Positions 41,829 to 49,549 of a stretch of DNA of 64,000 bases are shown here, in pieces; within the stretch, counting starts at the first letter, position 1; each line of letters starts with the position of its first letter. The notes below the pieces were generated by a model that was not told where the DNA came from, ran no database searches, and saw only the letters and a list, made by a program, of their open reading frames with translations. Position numbers and translations under genes: made by a program. The stretch is from Phenylobacterium conjunctum (GTDB lineage Bacteria > Pseudomonadota > Alphaproteobacteria > Caulobacterales > Caulobacteraceae): NCBI RefSeq assembly GCF_042679085.1, contig NZ_JBHTLQ010000001.1:111107-175106 (forward strand), read 5' to 3'.

Positions 41829-44144
41829 ATGAAGCGCTGGGGCTTGGGAATCGCGGCGGCGGCGCTGTTGGCCGCGGGCTCTGCGCAGGCCCAGGCCCTG
41901 ACCCTGGAGCCCTGGACGGCGGCTGACACGCAGAAGGGTGACGTCGAGGCCGCCGCCAATGGGGATTTGAGGGCTATTATCGCCGTCGCCCGCCGCTTCG
42001 AGCGGGGCGAGGGCGTCGCCCGCGATCCCGCTCAGGCGGCGGATTATTGGGCTGCGGCGCAGCAGAGGGGCGCGGCCGAGGGCGCCGAGGCGCTCAGGCG
42101 CCTGGCCGAGGCGGGCGTGCCGATCGCACAGTACTATTATGGACGCCGTCTGGCGGCGGCCGGCGACGATCCGGCCGAAGCGCTGCAGTGGCTGCGGCTG
42201 GCGGGCGATGCCGGCGTGGCTCGCGCCAACCTCACCTTGGCGACGCTGTTGACTGCGACGCCGGCCACGCGACGAGAGGCCGCCCTGCGACTGGCGCGGG
42301 CCGGCGTGCAGGATCCCCAGCTTCGCACCCTGACCGAGGTGCTGGTCCGCCAATTGCCCGGGGCGCCCCGAACCGTGACCTTGACGCCGGACGGGCCCTG
42401 GCCGCTGCGGGCGCGCACGCGGATCACCGACGAGGAGCTCAAGTCGAGCCTCGGGCGGTGGGCCCTGGATCCGCGCCAGTATTATGCCAGCAGCTCGCAG
42501 GACCGGGCGCGGATCGCGGACGGGCGGCTGTTCGAGGTGATGGAGGGCGCTGTTACGGGTGACTCCGTCGCGCAGTCGTTGGCGTTCCGGTGGCTGGAGC
42601 GGGCCTGCATGGGCTCGACCCGCCTGGACCTACGCGCCTGCGGCGCGTTCGCTGACGTCGGCTTGCGCTTCCGCGACAGTCCCAGCAGCGCGACCTACTA
42701 TTGGACGGGCCAGCCGCGGTCGCTGGATGTCGGCCACGCCTACGAACTCGGGATCGGGACGCCGGTGGATCTTCGCAAGGCGCTGATCTTCTACAGCGGC
42801 GCCATCGACGGCGCCGGCGGCAAGGTCTCCGCAGAGGCCGAATACCGGCTGTCGCGCATGTTCGAGGCCGGGCAAGGGGGGAGCCGAAATCCTGCCCTGG
42901 CTCGGGAGTATCTAATTAGGGCGGCGCGGGATGGCCACGTCGCGGCCTCCTACAGCCTCGCCCTGCAACGATTGAAGGCGCCGCCCAGGACCCCAGGCGA
43001 CTGGTCCGATGTGGCTGAAAACCTGCGGGTGGCGGCCGACGGCGGCGTGCCCGACGCGGCCTATCGGCTGGCGCTGCTGATCCGCGACAATAACAAGGTG
43101 GGGGTCCGGCGCCCCAATGAAGACCTTGGCCGCTACTATCGCATGGCCGCCGAGGCGGGAAATGTCCACGCCGTGGTCGGCATGGGCCTCGCCTACCGGG
43201 CGGGCTGGGGCGTTCCGGTGGACTACCAGGAAGCCAGTCGCTGGTTCGAGCGCGCCGCCAAGGCCGGCGACGCCGAGGGGGCCTGGCTGGCGGGCGCCAG
43301 CTATCTGGAACGCGGCGATCCCGCCGGCGCCATTCCGTGGATGCGCCGCGCCGCCCAGGCCGGACACCCGAAGGCCCAGGCCAAGCTTAACGAGATCATG
43401 GCCGCCGGCTATCGGGAACGGAACCTGGCCGGCTTTCTGGCCTCGACCTTCGACCTGCTGGGCGACGTGGCGATGGCCACGCTTGAGGACATGGCGGAGG
43501 CGCAGGCAGAATATCAGCGGCAACTGGACGCCGAAATCCGGCGCTCGATGATGGTCACCGCAGCGATCGCTGAGAAGGGCGGCTCCGGCGGCTCCAGCGG
43601 CTCCAGCGCGGCCTCGGGGGGCGACAGCGGCGCTGGGCTGGGCGCCGACGGCGGAGGTGGCGCGGGCGCCGCCTCTGGCGAAGGCTCGTCTGGTGTGGCG
43701 AGCGCGGGCGGATATGGCACCCCAGCCGGCGACGCCGGGGCGGGCGATGGCGGCGGCGCGCAGGCTTCTTCGTTTGGCGGCGACAGCTCCGGCGCCGGCG
43801 GGAGCGATGGCGGATATGCGAACGCCTCCGGCGGGGATCTGCAGAGCGCCGACGGGAGCTCTGCGAGCGGCGCCGGCGGCAGCGGCGAGAGCGCCCACCT
43901 GGCCATCACCGTGAAGGATGATTCCGAATACCGGGCGTTCCTGGCCGAGCAGGAGCGGATGATCCAGGAAGCCTATGCGCGCGACGATCGCGCGCGCGCC
44001 GACGCCGCGGCGGCCAACGCCACAGCCCAGGCTCAGGCCGCCGCCGACGCCGAAGCAGCCGCCGCCGCCGCGCGGGCGAAGATTCCGGCCGCGTGTATGA
44101 TTCCGCCCGACCAGCGCAACTACAGCTGCGTCTCGCCGCAATAG
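41829..44144 (+). CDS. Large secreted SEL1/TPR-repeat protein with a Gly/Ser-rich tail
   Basis: The protein is 771 aa with a signal peptide (AAAALLAAGSAQAQ). SEL1-like repeats run from about residue 38 to 530, for example GDLRAIIAVARRFERGEGVA, GVPIAQYYYGRRLA and GNVHAVVGMGLAYRAGWGVP. A Gly/Ser/Ala low-complexity segment (about 573-695) follows, then an Ala/Arg/Glu coiled region (700-755) and a C-terminal tail with two Cys. SEL1 proteins are protein-interaction scaffolds, often for envelope or secreted machinery. The partner is unknown. Confidence 0.75.
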   Translation: MKRWGLGIAAAALLAAGSAQAQALTLEPWTAADTQKGDVEAAANGDLRAIIAVARRFERGEGVARDPAQAADYWAAAQQRGAAEGAEALRRLAEAGVPIAQYYYGRRLAAAGDDPAEALQWLRLAGDAGVARANLTLATLLTATPATRREAALRLARAGVQDPQLRTLTEVLVRQLPGAPRTVTLTPDGPWPLRARTRITDEELKSSLGRWALDPRQYYASSSQDRARIADGRLFEVMEGAVTGDSVAQSLAFRWLERACMGSTRLDLRACGAFADVGLRFRDSPSSATYYWTGQPRSLDVGHAYELGIGTPVDLRKALIFYSGAIDGAGGKVSAEAEYRLSRMFEAGQGGSRNPALAREYLIRAARDGHVAASYSLALQRLKAPPRTPGDWSDVAENLRVAADGGVPDAAYRLALLIRDNNKVGVRRPNEDLGRYYRMAAEAGNVHAVVGMGLAYRAGWGVPVDYQEASRWFERAAKAGDAEGAWLAGASYLERGDPAGAIPWMRRAAQAGHPKAQAKLNEIMAAGYRERNLAGFLASTFDLLGDVAMATLEDMAEAQAEYQRQLDAEIRRSMMVTAAIAEKGGSGGSSGSSAASGGDSGAGLGADGGGGAGAASGEGSSGVASAGGYGTPAGDAGAGDGGGAQASSFGGDSSGAGGSDGGYANASGGDLQSADGSSASGAGGSGESAHLAITVKDDSEYRAFLAEQERMIQEAYARDDRARADAAAANATAQAQAAADAEAAAAAARAKIPAACMIPPDQRNYSCVSPQ

Positions 44145-44171
44145 GGAGGCCGGCGACCTGTCGCCTCTGCG

Positions 44172-45911
44172 TCAGTAGAGCCCGTAAATCTGCAGGGACT
44201 CGCTGAACCGCTGCAGTTCGGCGGCCGGATTGCGGCCTTCGGGGTAGCGGAATTCGATGCCGTAGAGCGCGTTCTGGTGAACCACATAGCGGGCCACGAT
44301 CTTCAGCGAGCGTCCGTCCGGCCCAGGCCGGCTGGCCCAGACTGCCAGGGACGGCGCCCGCTTGAAGGAGGTCTGCTCGACATGCGCCACTGTAGCGCCT
44401 TCGGCCTCCAGTGCCGCCGTCTGGCGGGCGAGCAGGGCCTGGGGATCGACCGGCCCGGCAGACGGCGGCCGTAGAACCCAGCCGACATATTCGACACCGT
44501 CGAACGACGCCCGCTGGGTGGCGCGCTCGCCATCTGGGCCCGTGCTGAGTGTCAGATCCCCGGCGCGGGGCGCTTCATAGCTGAGTCCCGACGGCCCGCG
44601 GCTGCCCCAATGGGGGCGGGTCAGCTCCTCGGCCATCAAACCGTCCAATCGAGTCATCTCTGCCGTCGCTGGCGGACTGTTGCGTCCGAAGGCGGCGACA
44701 ATGGCGTAGCGGGTGGCCGTGCAAACCAGGGTCGCGGCTGCCGGGGCAGTGTCCAGCGCCGCCTTGATGATCTGCGCCTTCGGAGCGTCGCCGTAGGTTT
44801 CGGCCGACGGCTCCGCGGTGTACCCCGCGGCCTTGAGGCTGAGGGTGGCGGCTTCCGCACAATCCGCGGCTGTCGTCGCATTCGGCCGGTGAACGGTGCC
44901 GAGCGCAGGCCTTACCGTGTCTGCAGGCAACGCGTCGGGCGCTATGGCCTTGGGCGGGGAGGCGTAGGCCGCCGGCAGGTAATTGGTGAAGTCTCCGGTT
45001 CCGACTTCGCCGGAGCCCGCCGCGGCGGCCAGCGCCCACTCCGGTGTGCAGCGCACCGCAAGCGATCCATTCATCTTGTTTGCAAATAGGCTGTCGTCCG
45101 ACAGCTCCTTAGGCGACATGCCCTCAAACAGCATCACCGCCTTTGCTGCAGCCATGCATCGCCCAGCGCCGCCATCGCCGTGGGCCGTCAATGCGACATC
45201 CAGGTGCGGCGGAGCTTCGGCGACGCCGACTGCAAGCGGGGCGGCAGTCAGCACGCGGGCCAGGTAGGGGGCAGGGTCGTAGGCGTCTTGGGGGTTCGCG
45301 CCCATGACGATGGTCAGTTCCCCGTCACGCTCGCAGTTGAAATTGAACCAGGGCGCGCGCTCGGGAACCGTGGGGTAGCTGTCGGCCTGCTTTCCGCCTC
45401 GCAGGCCGACGGCCTTGAACGCCATCCCGCGCGTGGCCTGTTCGGCGATCACGCGGCAGCGCACCTTGCGGTCCAGGGGCAGGTGGCGCACGGTAAAGCT
45501 CTGGAAGGGAGAGCCAGGCGCCCAGGCCGGCGCCTGAGCCGGCGGCGCGGTGGCGAGCGCCGCGGTTAGGTCCTTCAGGAGCCTGTCGGCCCTGGCGTAG
45601 GCTTCGCCCCCGAACGCCCAGTCGCCCCGCAGCACGAGGTCGGCGCCTGTGGCGCCGCAAATGACGCTGAGCGCGGACCCCACGCCGCCGGGCTTGCCCG
45701 CCGACACCGTTGCGGCGTCCATGCGCCAGACGCGAAAGCCGGCCTGCTGCAGGAAGACGCCGGCGGCTTGAGCACAGGGCTCAACGCCCCGAGTTGGGGC
45801 GCGGCGCAGAAGGATGTCCGGCGCATTCTCGGTGGTTTGCGCCCCAGCGGACCCCGCGCCGAGCAGCGCCAGCATGAATACCGTCGCCCAGGATCTAAGA
45901 ATTCTCAGCAT
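44172..45911 (-). CDS. Unrecognised secreted protein with internally repeated cysteine-containing domains
   Basis: The protein is 579 aa from the ATG at 45911, with a signal peptide (ATVFMLALLGAGSAGAQ). I see three related units, each opening with Cys plus a small-residue helix and closing on a strand with Cys: PCAQAAGVFLQQAGFRVW...SVICG; RCMAAAKAVMLFEGM...AVRCTPEW; DCAEAATLSLKAAGYTA...TLVCTATRY. Each pair of Cys could be a disulfide in the periplasm. A different C-terminal domain (about 460-579) follows. No known family recognised. Confidence 0.65.
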   Translation of the reverse strand: MLRILRSWATVFMLALLGAGSAGAQTTENAPDILLRRAPTRGVEPCAQAAGVFLQQAGFRVWRMDAATVSAGKPGGVGSALSVICGATGADLVLRGDWAFGGEAYARADRLLKDLTAALATAPPAQAPAWAPGSPFQSFTVRHLPLDRKVRCRVIAEQATRGMAFKAVGLRGGKQADSYPTVPERAPWFNFNCERDGELTIVMGANPQDAYDPAPYLARVLTAAPLAVGVAEAPPHLDVALTAHGDGGAGRCMAAAKAVMLFEGMSPKELSDDSLFANKMNGSLAVRCTPEWALAAAAGSGEVGTGDFTNYLPAAYASPPKAIAPDALPADTVRPALGTVHRPNATTAADCAEAATLSLKAAGYTAEPSAETYGDAPKAQIIKAALDTAPAAATLVCTATRYAIVAAFGRNSPPATAEMTRLDGLMAEELTRPHWGSRGPSGLSYEAPRAGDLTLSTGPDGERATQRASFDGVEYVGWVLRPPSAGPVDPQALLARQTAALEAEGATVAHVEQTSFKRAPSLAVWASRPGPDGRSLKIVARYVVHQNALYGIEFRYPEGRNPAAELQRFSESLQIYGLY

Positions 45912-46019
45912 GGCCCCTCCCACGCGCTACTCTAACAAAGCTTCAGGCGCGCTGCAGATTCTTTGACTTGTAGCGAGGCCCCTCGCCAAGCCCACTGGAA
46001 ACTCTGTGGAGGACAGGCT

Positions 46020-46544
46020 GTGGATCTGTTCTGCAATATTGTGATGTCGCTGATTTGCCTGCAGGCGCCGCTCGGCGACACCGTGGTGACGCTCTCGAAC
46101 TTCGGCCTGGGGAGCAGTGCGAGGGTGGAGGGCAGGGGGTGGACCGCGACCCTGGGGCTGATGAGCGACACCTTGCAGGCGCCCAGCGGCCTGAGGCAGG
46201 CCTGTGATGGACCGCTGTGCGCAGACTACGAGGCCCAATGTTTGACGCGGACCACCTGCAGCTTCCGGATTCGGGGTGGTCCATCAGGGGTGACCACAGT
46301 CTCGATCGAGGCTGACACAGAGGCGCAACTCGCTCTGGCGCGCGGAAGTCTGGCCATCATCGTTGATCGCCCACAGCAGCGGGGCCTAAGCCTCAAGCAG
46401 CTGAGCACGCTGGAGGAGCTGCAGGCCGCTGAGATCCTACGGCAAGAGCGAGATGCCGAGCCGAGTCTTGAGCACCGGCGTGCGATTGAGGCGCGTGCTG
46501 CGGCGGAACGCGCGATGGAGCGTGAGCGCCACAGGCCTCGCTAA
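46020..46544 (+). CDS. Family Y protein (unrecognised)
   Basis: The protein is 174 aa from a GTG at 46020, chosen because GGAGGA precedes it by 6 nt; an ATG at 46044 is the alternative. Central block: CDGPLCADYEAQC, TTCSFRIRGGPSGVTTVSIE and ARGSLAIIVD. The C-terminus is a charged Glu/Arg/Ala helix. A truncated relic of the same family lies at 32393-32662. In both places Y faces a minus-strand gene pair containing family X. Function unknown. Confidence 0.6.
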   Translation: MDLFCNIVMSLICLQAPLGDTVVTLSNFGLGSSARVEGRGWTATLGLMSDTLQAPSGLRQACDGPLCADYEAQCLTRTTCSFRIRGGPSGVTTVSIEADTEAQLALARGSLAIIVDRPQQRGLSLKQLSTLEELQAAEILRQERDAEPSLEHRRAIEARAAAERAMERERHRPR

Positions 46545-46569
46545 GCTGGCGCAGCGGTGACCTAGGAGG

Positions 46570-46746
46570 ATGAAGAGGCCCAGTCTGCGGGGACAGTCGA
46601 CCGATTTGGCCGCCGAGATCACCCGTCGCTACAGAAGCGCTATCTCACGACTCGCACCGCCAGGCGCCGTGCCCGCAATCGGCGCCATTCTGGGCTACAT
46701 GTCGCGCGAGGCGGCCGTCGCTATGACACCCGACGTGCCGATTTGA
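46570..46746 (+). CDS. Possible small protein after family Y
   Basis: The reading is 58 aa: MKRPSLRGQSTDLAAEITRR, then a mildly hydrophobic middle (AVPAIGAILGYM). AGGAGG directly abuts the ATG, which is too close for a normal Shine-Dalgarno, so this is weak. It fills most of the 244-bp gap between family Y and the OmpA-type gene. Noted as possible only. Confidence 0.25.
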   Translation: MKRPSLRGQSTDLAAEITRRYRSAISRLAPPGAVPAIGAILGYMSREAAVAMTPDVPI

Positions 46747-46788
46747 AGCAGCGTCCAAGCCCTTAAGAACGGCGAGCGCCCGGAGGTC

Positions 46789-47319
46789 CTAACGGGGACA
46801 TTCCCGGGTCGTGCGGCCTGGCGCTTCCGGGCAAGCCGGCAGCAGCACGGTGCGGGCGATGCGGTTGCGTTGAAGCGCGGCCGGCGAGGCGCCCAGGTCC
46901 CAAGGGCGATCCTCGCCAAAAGACACGACTTCGATCCGGCTCCACGGCGCGCCTGCGCGCACCAGGGCGTCTCGCACCGCCTCGGCGCGACGCTCGCCCA
47001 GTCGCATGTTCCAGGCGCGGCTTCCCCGTAGGTCGGCGTAGCCCTCCACCCGCACCCGGGTCGCCGGGTTGCGCAACATCCAGTTGGCCTGCTGTTCAAT
47101 GACAGCCAGGGCCTGCGCACTGAGTTCGGCGCTGCCGGAGGCGAAGGAGACCTGGTCCGTAACCGGCGCGCGCTCGGCTCTCGCGTCCGCAAACGGCCGC
47201 CCTGCGCTGTTCTTGTAGATCGCCGCGGTATCCGGCGTCTGCGCAAAGGTCGGCGGAGCTCCGACCAGGGCCGCCATGAAAGGAAGGCCCGCCCAGAATT
47301 TGGCCAACGTCCGCCTCAC
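46789..47319 (-). CDS. OmpA-type (peptidoglycan-associating) protein
   Basis: The protein is 176 aa from a GTG at 47319, with a signal peptide (AKFWAGLPFMAALVGAPPTFA). The OmpA_C domain (about residues 55-165) has FASGSAELSAQALAVI and VEGYADLRGSRAWNMRLGER, carrying the conserved Asp and Arg that bind meso-diaminopimelate in this family. The GTG overlaps the stop of the family X gene (GTGA), so the two are coupled. Confidence 0.8.
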   Translation of the reverse strand: MRRTLAKFWAGLPFMAALVGAPPTFAQTPDTAAIYKNSAGRPFADARAERAPVTDQVSFASGSAELSAQALAVIEQQANWMLRNPATRVRVEGYADLRGSRAWNMRLGERRAEAVRDALVRAGAPWSRIEVVSFGEDRPWDLGASPAALQRNRIARTVLLPACPEAPGRTTRECPR

Positions 47320-47783
47320 CGTGTCGCCTCTGCGCGCGGCAGAGCGCCAAGACGCCCGCCTGCCGCCACCTCATAGAGATTGTTGAGGTTGGCGGCGTGC
47401 GTATTCATGCCGGACGCCGTCAGCACCAGCTCACAGGCGCTGCCGATCAAGGCCAGCACGACGTCAGTCGAGCCAGTCGCAGGCGCCCACTTGCCCAACC
47501 GGACACTCTCGCCAAACCGCAGCGTGACCAGGTTCAGGCCGGCGTCGGGATCCTCCCAGGTCGCGCCTACGCAGGCTGCCAGCAGATCCTCAGCCCGGCG
47601 CGGGGGCCCGTCTGGCAGGATCACCTGCACCTCAGCCGTAGGATTCACACCGTCGTACCGCCGCCAGCACAGGCGTTCGCCAGTCAGGTCGAAGGGCGCG
47701 CTGCCGCCGAATTCTTGCCGCCAGCCGCCAATCTCTTCGGGAAAGGTCAGTTGGCCGCGGTCACGCAGCTTCAGCGCCACCAT
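47316..47783 (-). CDS. Family X protein, copy 2 (coupled to the OmpA-type gene)
   Basis: The protein is 155 aa from the ATG at 47783. It aligns with the copy at 32659-33141 over its whole length: RDRGQLTFPEEIGGWR, LCWRR, FGESVRLGKWAP, then ALIGSACELVLTASGM. No signal peptide. The upstream open frame to 48062 is not homologous to copy 1 and is excluded. Family not recognised. It is upstream of, and coupled to, an envelope protein gene here, whereas copy 1 is downstream of one. Confidence 0.7.
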   Translation of the reverse strand: MVALKLRDRGQLTFPEEIGGWRQEFGGSAPFDLTGERLCWRRYDGVNPTAEVQVILPDGPPRRAEDLLAACVGATWEDPDAGLNLVTLRFGESVRLGKWAPATGSTDVVLALIGSACELVLTASGMNTHAANLNNLYEVAAGGRLGALPRAEATR

Positions 47784-48055
47784 GCAAGGCTCCGCTAAGC
47801 CGACTGAGTCGAGTGCGACGAAGTTGGCCGCGCCGCGCCGCCGGCGGATCGATCTCCGATACGAGACGCCGGCGCGTGTCGTCCTGGTTCCCCATTGCTG
47901 AACTTTGGCCTTGAGCGATCGGGTTCGCAACGGGCGCGTGTTCGCCGCGCATCTGTTGTGCTCAATGGGCGGGCCCACGTCTCGCCATCGATCCCCTTTA
48001 CAGACCTTGCCAACGCCCTGCACGGTCGTGCAGCGACCTAGAGGGAAGAGTTGTA

Positions 48056-48754
48056 ATGACATTCGCCGTCGCCCTACTGCTGAACGCCCTAGCGGCCGGC
48101 CCGCTCACAATTCCCGCGCCGCCGCCGTTAGATACGACCTGCCTCTATCCGCCGGACCGGCATAACTTCACCGAGTTCTCGACCCAAGTGTTCCGCCAGG
48201 GCGCCACGGTGGGCATTCGTCCGATGCGCGACCAGATGCCCGCAGGATATCGGCGACTTCCAGATGAATGCGTCTCTGGCTGGTCGCTCGAAGGCCCGGC
48301 GACGCTCAGCGCGGACCGGCAGTCCTTGACGATCAGTCCCGACGCTGCGCCAGGTGCCGAGATCACCTTGCGCTACAGCGTCAGGGGCGAGCCTGTCGTG
48401 TCGCGCCTGCGCGTCGTCGCGCGCGACGCGGTAGTGCTCACCGGCACGTGGAGCCAGTCGGCGGCCGAGGGCTGCGAGGAGCTGGAGCCGGTGCGCGAAC
48501 TGGAGTTCGGGCCCGAGCGCTTCTCGGTCACCTTCACCCCCTTCGAAACCTATCGGGACTATTGGGGCGTCTACAGCTTTGATCCGGTGACCCACGCCTT
48601 ACGCCTGCGCGTCGAGGGCGGCGGTAAGGTGCCGGACGGGCTTGATCTGGAGGGCTCTGCGGTCGTCGTGGATGGCCATTTGGTGCTCGAAGACATGTTC
48701 CTTGGGAACAACAATGGGCCTCCGAAGGCCGGGGGGTGTCGGTACCAGTTTTGA
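48056..48754 (+). CDS. Hypothetical secreted protein
   Basis: The protein is 232 aa. N-terminal signal-like segment (MTFAVALLLNALAAGPLTIP). The rest looks beta-rich: an Ig-like stretch (SLEGPATLSADRQSLTISPD, EITLRYSVRG) and a second region with GTWSQSAAEGCEELEPV and a lone C-terminal Cys (GGCRYQF). No family recognised. It precedes the small PDZ gene on the same strand. Confidence 0.55.
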   Translation: MTFAVALLLNALAAGPLTIPAPPPLDTTCLYPPDRHNFTEFSTQVFRQGATVGIRPMRDQMPAGYRRLPDECVSGWSLEGPATLSADRQSLTISPDAAPGAEITLRYSVRGEPVVSRLRVVARDAVVLTGTWSQSAAEGCEELEPVRELEFGPERFSVTFTPFETYRDYWGVYSFDPVTHALRLRVEGGGKVPDGLDLEGSAVVVDGHLVLEDMFLGNNNGPPKAGGCRYQF

Positions 48755-48878
48755 CTTCCGGGCCTGTCAAGCCTGCAACGCCGCACAACGGCCTTGCGCA
48801 GGGTTGTAGATTGGCGAGGCAAGGGTGGATATCGGCTGGCGGGCCGCTCAGCCTGGATCAGACAAGGGGAGAATTGAA

Positions 48879-49268
48879 ATGATCGCCGCGCTTATGGTGT
48901 TGGCCTTGCACGAGGCGCCGCAACTGCTGCTCGGCAAGGCGGACGATGCGGTCGCCTTCCGCGTGGCGGAGACCGCGACCTCGCCTGAGAGCGCGCCGGC
49001 AGGTGCCGCCACGGCGAGCCTTCTGGGCATGACCGTGTCCTTTTCCAGCCAAGGCGCGACTGTGGTTTCGATTGAAAAGGACGAGCTGCGAGTCCAGGGC
49101 CTGCGGCAGGGCGACCTCATCGTCCTTGCCGGGGGGCGACCCGTGCAGTCGAAGGCTGACCTCGCCGCTGCGATCTCGACGGCCCGATCTCGCGGGGCGG
49201 TTGTCCTGCTTGGCGTCCGGCGCCGGGACGGCGGTTCGGTGTTTCTGTCTCTCCCGACAGACGACTAG
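48879..49268 (+). CDS. Small PDZ-domain protein
   Basis: The protein is 129 aa from the ATG at 48879, which follows AGGGGAGA. A short hydrophobic N-terminus (MIAALMVLALHE) may be a signal or anchor. Residues about 65-125 form a PDZ-like unit: VQGLRQGDLIVLAGGRPVQS then an alpha helix and a closing strand. PDZ domains bind C-terminal peptides, often in proteases; there is no protease domain here. Partner unknown. Confidence 0.6.
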   Translation: MIAALMVLALHEAPQLLLGKADDAVAFRVAETATSPESAPAGAATASLLGMTVSFSSQGATVVSIEKDELRVQGLRQGDLIVLAGGRPVQSKADLAAAISTARSRGAVVLLGVRRRDGGSVFLSLPTDD

Positions 49269-49549
49269 CAGACGTCAAGCGTTTTGGGCGTCGAAGCGTT
49301 TGCGAGGCAAGGTATTGGCGAGATCTGCCACGAATTCTTCCTGCTAATGCAGACAAGACGCAAATTCATCTCAGACTCTAATGGGTAGGCTGATCGCCAA
49401 GCGTTCGCGGGGCCAATTCGGAGGATGCATCTCCCGCGGAAAAGTCGCCCTCTCATGACAGTCAAGTGGGACCAGTCCCAGACCGACGGCCAGGCAAGTG
49501 CCCTGAAGTAACCGGTCGGTATACGATCCTCAGCGCCGGGGACACGCCA

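Noticed and set aside
43580..43900. Gly/Ser-rich periodic DNA that looks like a repeat array
   Set aside because: It encodes the low-complexity tail of the SEL1-repeat protein; there are no spacers or palindromic repeats, so it is not a CRISPR array.
49269..49549. Possible coding relic in the gap before the P-type ATPase gene
   Set aside because: Short minus-strand fragments such as EFVADLANTLPRKRFDAQN look protein-like but I cannot assign a family or a frame with confidence.
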